A program made the translations under genes and the position numbers. Below the pieces are notes generated by a model. That model saw only the letters and a program-made list of their open reading frames with translations, did not search any database and was not told the DNA's origin. Positions 1 through 4,760 of a stretch of 6,463 nucleotides of DNA are shown piece by piece; positions within the stretch are counted from its first letter, which is position 1; each line of letters opens with the position of its first letter. Source of the DNA: Gemmatimonadales bacterium (GTDB taxonomy: Bacteria; Gemmatimonadota; Gemmatimonadetes; Gemmatimonadales; GWC2-71-9); contig JACCSE010000074.1 in assembly GCA_013813145.1 (NCBI GenBank), positions 1 to 6,463 on the forward strand, in the 5' to 3' direction.

Positions 1-72
1 GAGCGAGGGATCTTGCGCGGGAATGGTTCGAACGATGCGCGGGCAAGATCCCTCGCTCCGCTCGGGATGACA
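1..72. repeat. Palindromic interspersed repeat, copy 1 (truncated by window edge)
   Basis: Bases 1-16 and 43-58 are perfect reverse complements (core GAGCGAGGGATCTTG against CAAGATCCCTCGCTC), enclosing a 26-base loop. The right flank continues with CGCTCGGGATGACA, which is also the right end of the element at 5345-5437. Bases 47-72 match 5411-5436 at 24 of 26 positions in the same orientation. The outer left arm (CTGTCATCCCGAG in the other copy) must lie outside the window. The element sits 23 bp past the stop of the DUF4105 gene, so it could end that minus-strand transcript, but it has no T-run. It encodes nothing visible. Confidence 0.8.
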
Positions 73-95
73 CTGTGTCCCTCACGAAGCTAGCG

Positions 96-1367
96 CTAGC
101 TCAGCCGACGTAGCGCCATCGCAATCCCCAGGTGCATCGGCAGCGCCAGCGCGATGATCGCTCCGTTCACCTGATCCAGCCCGGGTAACACCTGGAGCAC
201 GAGCCCGAGCACCGCCAGCCCCGCCAGAGCGATGGCGACAGCCCGGGCCTGTCGCACGGCTCGACCTCCGGCGGCGAGCGGCCCCAACACCACCAGGGCG
301 AGCGCCAGTGGATTCACCTGGAACAGGTTCTCGTTCCGGTGCGCCATGACGTGATCGGTGAATCCCCAGAGTCCAGCGAGCACCACTCCCGCGAGTCCCA
401 CCGCCAGTCCCCAGGTGGCGATCAGCACCGCGAAGCCGAGCCGTGCTGCGCGATTCCTCCGGAAGGCGCCGAGCCCGGCGACCGCGGCGCCGAGCGCCAC
501 GCCGAGCGAGAGATACCAATGCAGCCACCGCGGCGGCGCCGCGGGTGGCGGCGGCGCGGTGGACTCGAACAGCGTGCGCTCCGACTTCACCAGCGGAACC
601 GGGGCGCCGCCAGGCCCGGCCACCGTCACCCGGCGAAGGTGCTCGCGCATCGCGAGCGGGAGAAACATCTCCTCCCAGACCGAGATCGGCCGGTCCACTC
701 CCTCGCCCAGGGCCAGCAGAAGGCCGGTGAAGATGGGCGGATCGTTCGTGTTGAGCCGCTGGGTGTGAAAGCGGTAGGTGGTGCCGGCGGGACTATCGCC
801 CGTCTGGCTTGCGATCCGGCCGCCGATCACCCGGTCGATGGCGTCGCGCACCCGGGTCGAGCAGTTGTCGCGGTAGTAGTCGTAGTGGTAGAAACGGTTC
901 TCCGGCAGCTCGTTTCGGCGGAGGAACTCCTGGAGCTCGTGCCGGGCCTCCGGCGGGAGCTCGAGCTCCTGTAGCCACACCGAGCGGTTGTCGCGTACGT
1001 AGCTCTGTACGTAGCGCTCCGCAGGAAACCCGGCCATCCAGTACCACATCTCGCCCCGGACGAACCGGGGGAGAAAGTCCTCCTGTCCCAGATCGAACAG
1101 GCCGTAGTTGTACGCCTGATCGGTGCCCGCGACCGGGTCGTGGATCCAGATGGCGTTATGCCCGAATCGCTCCCAGACCTGCTCACCCGGGCCCATGGTC
1201 ATGAGGTAGACGGTCAGGTGGGAGCCAAGGGGGGCAGCGGGGCGGCGGGGCAGCGGGACAGCGGTCTGCGCCCCCGCTTCCGTCGCGCTGACGAGGCCTG
1301 CCAGCGCCAGCAGTGCCAGCAGTACCCCCCTGCCCCCCTGCCCCCCTGCCCCCCTGCCCCGATTCAC
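96..1367 (-). CDS. DUF4105 (Lnb N-terminal periplasmic domain) membrane protein
   Basis: The 423-residue protein starts at GTG 1367, overlapping the upstream oxidoreductase stop by 4 bp (GTGA), which suggests translational coupling. An open frame continues upstream, but only as a shadow of the oxidoreductase gene. From this GTG the N-terminus is a clear signal peptide: a Gly/Arg n-region (2-14), a hydrophobic core VLLALLALAGLVSA (15-28) and a likely cut after AGA at residue 33. The DUF4105 domain follows at about 48-190, with WERFGHNAIW (65-74) and HYDYYRDNCST (161-171). The conserved His70 and Asn-Cys pair (C169) hint at a thiol-type active site, but that is inference. After a Pro-rich linker (271-279) come about five hydrophobic helices (near 281-301, 309-333, 351-370, 374-393, 400-417). 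A TDH...HRNENL...NPL stretch at 337-354 resembles the C-terminal half of many DUF4105 proteins. The domain therefore lies outside the cytoplasmic membrane, anchored by the helices. No substrate is known to me. The codons for residues 3-15 lie in an 8-bp tandem repeat. Confidence 0.85.
   Translation of the reverse strand: MNRGRGAGGQGGRGVLLALLALAGLVSATEAGAQTAVPLPRRPAAPLGSHLTVYLMTMGPGEQVWERFGHNAIWIHDPVAGTDQAYNYGLFDLGQEDFLPRFVRGEMWYWMAGFPAERYVQSYVRDNRSVWLQELELPPEARHELQEFLRRNELPENRFYHYDYYRDNCSTRVRDAIDRVIGGRIASQTGDSPAGTTYRFHTQRLNTNDPPIFTGLLLALGEGVDRPISVWEEMFLPLAMREHLRRVTVAGPGGAPVPLVKSERTLFESTAPPPPAAPPRWLHWYLSLGVALGAAVAGLGAFRRNRAARLGFAVLIATWGLAVGLAGVVLAGLWGFTDHVMAHRNENLFQVNPLALALVVLGPLAAGGRAVRQARAVAIALAGLAVLGLVLQVLPGLDQVNGAIIALALPMHLGIAMALRRLS
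1229..1257 (+). repeat. G-rich tract with four G-runs (G-quadruplex motif)
   Basis: On the plus strand, runs of 6, 4, 4 and 3 G are separated by 4-base loops (CAGC, CGGC, CAGC). This fits the usual four-run quadruplex pattern. It lies inside the DUF4105 gene on the template strand and encodes the Pro/Arg-rich LPRRPAAPL segment after the signal peptide. In the mRNA it reads as a C-rich tract, nearly complementary to the G-rich repeat about 70 bases upstream. Confidence 0.55.
1325..1360. repeat. 8-bp tandem repeat (CCCCCCTG) x 4.5 in the signal-peptide region
   Basis: Four perfect copies of CCCCCCTG (1325-1332, 1333-1340, 1341-1348, 1349-1356) are followed by a half copy, CCCC. On the minus strand, which is the coding sense of the DUF4105 gene, it reads as G-runs joined by CA. 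It starts 4 bases after the last base of the GTG codon and encodes residues 3-15, the Gly/Arg-rich n-region. As 8 is not a multiple of 3, gain or loss of one unit would shift the reading frame. The same tract is a four-run G-quadruplex candidate in the mRNA, just after the start codon. Confidence 0.9.
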
Positions 1368-2389
1368 AACCCTACATCTCGACCATCCGCCGCCGACTTG
1401 TAGATCGCATCCAGGATCGTGTGCAGCACCACGTGCTCCTGAAGGGATGGGATCTTCGCGTCGCCGTGGACGGCGGCTTCGAAGTGGGCCCACTCCGCGC
1501 GGTAGGAAGCGGTGAAGGGGTTCTCCCGGCTGCCCGAGCCGGTCGGCGAGACGTCCACCGGCACACCGTGCAGCTCTTTCCAGACCATGAGCGGGTTGAT
1601 GGCACCGAGTCCCTTGCTTCCGCGGACACCGACCCCGAACCGCTCGCCCGCGCCCAGATGGTGCCAGGTGACGTCCACGAAGAGCGACATTCCGTTCTCG
1701 CACACCACGAACGCGCTGCCCGACTGCTCGACCGAGCGCTCCGTGCCCGAGGCATCGAGGTTGGCGCTGACCCGGGCGGGTGCCGGGTTCCCGCCCAGCC
1801 ACAGGCCGAGGTCGAGGATCGAAAGGCCGAGATCGAGCATCGCGCCGCCGCCCGCCTGGTCGCGGCGCTGGCGCCAGCCGAGCTGGGCCCGGCCGGGCCG
1901 GAACACGTGCCAGCTTCCCCGCACGCTCTGCACCATGCCCAGCTCGCCGCTCTGGACGAAGCTGCGCACGATCTGCACGTCGGGCCGGTAGCGGTGGTTC
2001 ATGCCCACCATGACCACCTTGCCGCGCTTCTCCGCCGCCCGGACGATCCGTCCGGCGCTCGCCGCCGTCATCGCGAGCGGCTTCTCCACCAGCACGTGGA
2101 GGTCGGCCGACAGCGCGGCCAGGATGTGCGACTCGTGCAGGTGGGTGGGGGAGCAGATCACGACCGCGTCCAGCTCCTCGTAGCGCAGCAATTCCTCGAT
2201 GTCGTCGAACGAGTCCTTCACTCCGAACCGCTCGGCCAGGGCGCTGGCCTTGGGCAGATCGATATCGCAGACGGCGCGCACCTCGATCGACTTGAACTTC
2301 TTGAGCACCGGCAGGTGGGCTACCTGGGTGATCGCGCCGCCGCCGATGACGCCGACTCTAAGCCGCTCGCTGGTGCTCTTGGCGGTCAT
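1364..2389 (-). CDS. Gfo/Idh/MocA family oxidoreductase
   Basis: The protein has 341 residues, normal for this NAD(P)-dependent dehydrogenase family, which acts on sugars, inositols and related polyols. An N-terminal Rossmann fold starts at about residue 11 with the dinucleotide loop GVIGGGAI (13-20). VCDID (40-44) ends the second strand, and VEKP (101-104) carries the conserved lysine, K103. The C-terminal alpha/beta domain holds GGGAMLDLGLSILD (180-193). In family members with a Lys-Asp-His catalytic set the pattern is D-x-G-x-H-x-x-D. Here D186 and D193 are present but the His position is Ser190, so standard dehydrogenase chemistry is uncertain. The ATG at 2389 has a strong ribosome-binding site (GGGAGGG, 2393-2399). 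The gene follows the SpoIID-like gene after a repeat-filled gap and overlaps the DUF4105 start by 4 bp. The real substrate cannot be read from sequence. Confidence 0.92.
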   Translation of the reverse strand: MTAKSTSERLRVGVIGGGAITQVAHLPVLKKFKSIEVRAVCDIDLPKASALAERFGVKDSFDDIEELLRYEELDAVVICSPTHLHESHILAALSADLHVLVEKPLAMTAASAGRIVRAAEKRGKVVMVGMNHRYRPDVQIVRSFVQSGELGMVQSVRGSWHVFRPGRAQLGWRQRRDQAGGGAMLDLGLSILDLGLWLGGNPAPARVSANLDASGTERSVEQSGSAFVVCENGMSLFVDVTWHHLGAGERFGVGVRGSKGLGAINPLMVWKELHGVPVDVSPTGSGSRENPFTASYRAEWAHFEAAVHGDAKIPSLQEHVVLHTILDAIYKSAADGRDVGL

Positions 2390-2392
2390 GTT

Positions 2393-2399
2393 CCCTCCC
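2393..2399 (-). promoter_or_regulatory. Ribosome-binding site of the oxidoreductase gene
   Basis: GGGAGGG on the minus strand ends 3 bases before the ATG at 2389. It is the strongest Shine-Dalgarno sequence in the minus-strand block and fixes the start. It lies just outside the palindromic repeat. Confidence 0.75.
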
Positions 2400-2403
2400 G
2401 CTT

Positions 2404-2511
2404 CGTAGGGGCGAGGCTTGCCTCGCCCGCTTCTCTCGCCCGAATGCAGGGGAGAGCCCGCCGTGGGCGCGACGCTTGCGTCGCGCGGGCGAGGCAGGCC
2501 TCGCCCCTACG
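2404..2511. repeat. Compound palindromic repeat in the SpoIID-oxidoreductase gap
   Basis: The 26-base arms at 2404-2429 and 2486-2511 are reverse complements at 25 of 26 positions (CGTAGGGGCGAGGC... against ...CTCGCCCCTACG). Each arm can also fold on itself (left arm GGGCGAGGC-TT-GCCTCGCCC). A second self-complementary block, GCGCGACGC-TT-GCGTCGCGC, lies at 2467-2486 and abuts the right arm. The element fills most of the 138 bp between the frame-corrected SpoIID stop and the oxidoreductase start. It could act as a terminator, RNA-stability element or dispersed non-coding repeat. It has no T-run, no transposase and no obvious target duplication. Confidence 0.85.
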
Positions 2512-2527
2512 GGGGCACTGCCCCGAA

Positions 2528-3875
2528 TCAGTACAGCCGCTCCAGCGTCGCACCCGGATAGTACGCCTCGAGGATGCGCCGAAAGTCGTGCCCCGCGCGC
2601 GAGCGCCCCACCGCCCCCCCACTGACAGAACCCGACGCCGTGCCCGGCGCCTCCGCCCTCGGCGACCAGTCGGGTCACCTGGCGGCCGGCGCCGGTGACC
2701 GTGAGCTCGAACGCATTGCTCCGCAGCATGTCGCCCGAAGGCGACCGCAGCACGCCGCGCACCGCGGGTCCCTCCACCCGGACCTCCGACTCGCGGAGCC
2801 CGATGCCAAGCTGGCCCACCCGGCCCGAACCGGTGCGATAGATGACCCGGACATCGCTCACCTCGCGCACCCGGGCTACCGGCGTGCCGGTCGCCGCCGG
2901 GAGGGTGCGCTGGAGAATGGTCCGAAGCCCCTCGCCGGTCCACTCCTCGCGCCAGCGATACCGCGGCGAGAGGCTGCAATAGGCGGCCCCGTCCAGGCCG
3001 ACGTCCGAGACCGAACGCAGGTAGATCCGGTCCGCCGCCCGGAACACCTCGGTGCCGCCGGCAGTTCGGCCGCCGCAGGTCGAGTAGAAGAACGCGTCGA
3101 TCGGCGCTCCCCCGTGGGTCAGGATCCGGCCGCGCGTGGCCGACACGGCCTCGTTTCCCTCGGGGGTCTCCGTCGATACGCCGCCGTAGACCTGGTCGGA
3201 GACCGTGCCGTAGAGGTCGAACCCCTGCTTCGACCAGCGCCGCATGTTGCGCATGGCGTAGGTGCGGGAGACCACCGCCTGCGCGCGGAGCGCCTCGCGA
3301 TCCTCCATACTTCGACGGCCCATCTCGGCGGAGATGACGCCCTGGAGATACTCCTCCAGCCCCAGCCGGTTGACCAGCGTGAGACCCAGAGAGTCTCGGA
3401 GCACTTCGACCAGGCCGCGATACGGGCGTCCGTTGATCCGGACCGGATCGCCGGACGCGGCGGCAGCGAGGACCAAGCGTTCCCCAGCCGGGGAGGACGC
3501 GCCGGCCGGCGAGATCGCCGCGAGCCCGGCGCGCGAGGCGGCGAGCCGCCAGGTTTCACCCGCGGGGATCACCGCGAGTTGCGCCCCCGCGGGGTCGGTG
3601 ACCAGGAGCGCCTCGACGCCACCGGCGTTCGGCGCCATGGCCCCCACCGCGAGTCCGACGCGGATTCCCGGCGCCGGCGTCACCGGCTCCGAAGCCGGCG
3701 CTGGAGCAGGCTCCGGAGCGCGCTCCGGAAGCGGCTCCGGAGCCGGCTCCGGGATGGGCTCGGGCTGAGGGGTGGGTGGTGCGGCAGGGCTCCCGGCCGG
3801 CGCGCAGCTTCCCAGAACGAGATAGGCCACGGCGGCGAGCGCGACCGCGGCCGCTCTAGCCGCGGTAGTTGCCAA
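2528..3875 (-). CDS. SpoIID/LytB-domain lipoprotein, frameshifted near its 3' end
   Basis: Frame-corrected, this is a 448-residue SpoIID/LytB-type protein, a family whose characterised members are peptidoglycan lytic transglycosylases. The TTG start at 3875 overlaps the yajQ end by 20 bp; no later start leaves a full signal sequence. Residues 1-24 are a lipoprotein signal with lipobox LGSC (C24), so it is probably membrane-anchored. A Pro/Glu-rich tether follows (36-69). The SpoIID domain begins near 145. LGLEEYLQGVISAEMG with EALRAQAVVSRTYA (195-208) is the family signature, and E184 aligns with the catalytic Glu. STCGGRTA (265-272), with C267 and C300, recalls the metal-site cysteines of some SpoIID proteins. 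GHGVGFCQWG (411-420) leads to the terminal motif. There a seven-G run (2614-2620) adds one base. The unshifted frame runs on to 2358 without resemblance to the family. Removing one G gives AVGRSRAGHDFRRILEAYYP and the stop at 2528. Sequencing error, mutation and slippage are all possible. Confidence 0.85.
3710..3769. repeat. 12-bp tandem repeat encoding the Pro-Glu tether
   Basis: Five imperfect 12-bp units (consensus GCTCCGGAGCCG) begin at 3710, 3722, 3734, 3746 and 3758. On the minus strand each encodes a four-residue Pro/Glu unit (PIPE, PAPE, PLPE and similar) in the linker between the lipidated cysteine and the SpoIID domain. The unit is a multiple of three, so copy-number change alters tether length without breaking the frame. 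Confidence 0.7.
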
Positions 3876-4359
3876 ACTTGAGCTCGATTCCGAAATCCTG
3901 GCCCCGCAGGAAGGCGATGATCGTCTGCAGGTCGTCCTTCGACGGGCTGGTGACCCGTACCTCGTCGCCCTGAATGGAGGCCTGCGCCTTCTTGAACCCG
4001 CCCTCCTTTATCGCCTTGACGATCTTCTTCGCGGTGTCGCCCGCGATCCCCTGCGTCAGCGAGACGGTCCGCCGGACCGATTGGCCGGTGCCGGTTACGA
4101 CATCGCCGATCTGAAGATTCTTGACCGGCACACCACGTTTGATCATCCGGGTCTGGAGCACGTCGAGCAGGGCGTCCATCCGGAACTCGTCGTCGGCGCT
4201 GAGCCGGATCTCGGCCTTTTCGCGGTCGAACTCGATGGTGCAGTGAGTGCCCTTGAAGTCGTACCGCTGCGCCACCTCTTTCAGGGCCTGATTGACGGCG
4301 TTGTCGACCTCCTGGAGATCGGCGCCGGTGGACACGTCGAACGAGGCGGTGCTGGCCAT
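3856..4359 (-). CDS. yajQ: YajQ family cyclic-nucleotide/nucleotide-binding protein (UPF0234)
   Basis: The 167-residue cytoplasmic protein matches YajQ along its whole length. It has SFDVSTGADLQEVDNAVNQA at the N-terminus, QRYDFKG (31-37), TRMIKRGV, GIAGDTAKKIVKAIKEGG in the middle, IQGDEVRVTSPSKDDLQ near the end, and the terminal FGNYRG. The family folds as two ferredoxin-like halves that bind nucleotides and RNA. A Xanthomonas member is known as a cyclic-di-GMP effector, but that role cannot be assumed here. I chose the ATG at 4359 because it puts the family N-terminus at residue 6. A TTG at 4392 would add 11 unconserved residues, and neither start has a clear Shine-Dalgarno sequence. It is the first gene of the minus-strand block and its last 20 bases overlap the SpoIID-like gene. 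Confidence 0.93.
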   Translation of the reverse strand: MASTASFDVSTGADLQEVDNAVNQALKEVAQRYDFKGTHCTIEFDREKAEIRLSADDEFRMDALLDVLQTRMIKRGVPVKNLQIGDVVTGTGQSVRRTVSLTQGIAGDTAKKIVKAIKEGGFKKAQASIQGDEVRVTSPSKDDLQTIIAFLRGQDFGIELKFGNYRG

Positions 4360-4407
4360 AGTGGACGATGCAGGGTTGCAGAGGGTTGGCAATGGAGGAC
4401 GACCGAA

Positions 4408-4436
4408 GGATTACCCTGTCCTCGCGGGCAGGGCAA
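4408..4436 (-). promoter_or_regulatory. Possible yajQ promoter
   Basis: On the minus strand, TTGCCC (4436-4431) and TAATCC (4413-4408) are 17 bases apart. Both are only partial matches to sigma-70 elements. Transcription would begin near 4400, about 40 bases before the yajQ ATG. This is the best candidate I found in the 170 bases upstream of yajQ; chance matches at this quality are common. Confidence 0.3.
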
Positions 4437-4466
4437 GCGGCGTCCGACGCCTGAAACAACCCGAGG

Positions 4467-4484
4467 TCCGTGTAATCCGTGGTC
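4467..4484. repeat. Short direct repeat TCCGTG-n3-TCCGTG
   Basis: TCCGTGTAA at 4467-4475 is followed directly by TCCGTGGTC, giving two TCCGTG copies with a 9-base period between the divergent yajQ and carbonic anhydrase genes. It could be a regulator site, but it also resembles an intergenic motif I recall from unrelated environmental genomes. Function is unknown. Confidence 0.35.
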
Positions 4485-4529
4485 GCGCTGTTGATGTCGT
4501 CGGTTGAAACGAAATGTATGGGGCCTCAC

Positions 4530-4558
4530 TTGACAGCCGGACGGCCAACCCCTAGCGT
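4530..4558 (+). promoter_or_regulatory. Sigma-70-type promoter upstream of the carbonic anhydrase leader
   Basis: A perfect TTGACA -35 hexamer (4530-4535) is followed after 17 bases by TAGCGT (4553-4558), which keeps the T, A and final T of the -10 box. Transcription should start near 4564-4566, right at the ATG of a short ORF and about 195 bases before the carbonic anhydrase start. It is the best promoter in the window. Confidence 0.6.
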
Positions 4559-4564
4559 AGCCTC

Positions 4565-4666
4565 ATGACCACTCCTTCCACGCCCTGTCGTCGGCCGCTG
4601 GCCTGTCGGCCCCGTCTGGGGTGGACGGACCATGGGGCGGGCGTCCGGGAAGAGGCGGCGATCTAG
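4565..4666 (+). CDS. Candidate 33-residue leader peptide (possibly leaderless)
   Basis: ATG 4565 to TAG 4664-4666 encodes 33 residues. The N-terminal half is rich in Pro, Arg and Cys (PCRRPLACRPR at 7-17). The ATG sits where the TTGACA promoter should start transcripts, so it would have no ribosome-binding site and would need leaderless initiation. The stop lies inside the loop of the hairpin at 4640-4678 and 23 bases before an intrinsic terminator, the arrangement of an attenuator leader peptide. Against it: an ORF this short is easily open by chance in GC-rich DNA, and I recognise no homolog. Confidence 0.25.
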   Translation: MTTPSTPCRRPLACRPRLGWTDHGAGVREEAAI

Positions 4667-4678
4667 TCTTCCGACGCC
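4640..4678 (+). other. RNA hairpin upstream of the terminator
   Basis: GGCGTC (4640-4645) pairs with GACGCC (4673-4678), and GGAAGA (4648-4653) pairs with TCTTCC (4667-4672). There is a two-base bulge (4646-4647) and a 13-base loop. The ascending arm includes GTCCGGG (4643-4649), also present in the descending arm of the terminator (4711-4717). It could therefore pair with CCCGGAT (4692-4698) instead, competing with terminator formation. Confidence 0.45.
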
Positions 4679-4688
4679 GAACGACCCG

Positions 4689-4729
4689 AGGCCCGGATCA
4701 CCTGAAGGTGGTCCGGGCCTTTTCCTTTT
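4689..4729 (+). terminator. Strong intrinsic terminator or attenuator before the carbonic anhydrase gene
   Basis: A 14-bp stem (4689-4702 with 4707-4720, one G-U pair) closes on a TGAA tetraloop and is followed by TTTTCCTTTT. It is the clearest intrinsic terminator in the window. It ends 31 bases before the carbonic anhydrase ATG and about 165 bases after the predicted transcription start. It must either end a small RNA or attenuate the carbonic anhydrase transcript. Confidence 0.8.
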
Positions 4730-4751
4730 ACGCGCTCCCACCCCCCTGTAC

Positions 4752-4757
4752 GGAGGT
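4752..4757 (+). promoter_or_regulatory. Ribosome-binding site of the carbonic anhydrase gene
   Basis: GGAGGT ends 3 bases before ATG 4761. It decides this start over an in-frame ATG at 4632, which would add 43 residues translated through the terminator hairpin and unlike the family. Confidence 0.8.
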
Positions 4758-4760
4758 CCC

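Noticed and set aside
88..101. Perfect 14-base palindrome AGCTAGCGCTAGCT at the DUF4105 stop codon
   Set aside because: It could be an operator, but it overlaps the end of a gene with no promoter nearby. A chance or repeat-edge origin is as likely.
1325..1360. CRISPR-like array
   Set aside because: The units are 8 bp and directly adjacent, with no spacers. This is a simple sequence repeat.
96..1802. DUF4105 gene starting far upstream at 1802
   Set aside because: The extra 145 codons lie over the well-supported oxidoreductase gene and give Arg/Gly-rich text unlike any domain. The GTG at 1367 gives a full signal peptide and a 4-bp overlap.
2404..2511. Insertion sequence or transposon ends
   Set aside because: No transposase lies between the arms (only 56 bp) and no target-site duplication is visible. 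At most it is a non-autonomous repeat.
2358..2527. C-terminal extension of the SpoIID-like protein down to 2358
   Set aside because: It is translated through a palindromic repeat and the oxidoreductase start in a shifted frame. The conserved family ending lies in the neighbouring frame and stops at 2528.
2574..3881. Long plus-strand open frame opposite the SpoIID-like gene
   Set aside because: It is the complement shadow of a GC-rich gene, with Arg/His/Pro-rich text and no domain. Similar shadows at 1313-2698, 339-974 and 5487-6359 were rejected for the same reason.
4632..4760. N-terminal extension of the carbonic anhydrase from ATG 4632
   Set aside because: It would be translated through a strong terminator hairpin and has no resemblance to the family. 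ATG 4761 has a good ribosome-binding site.
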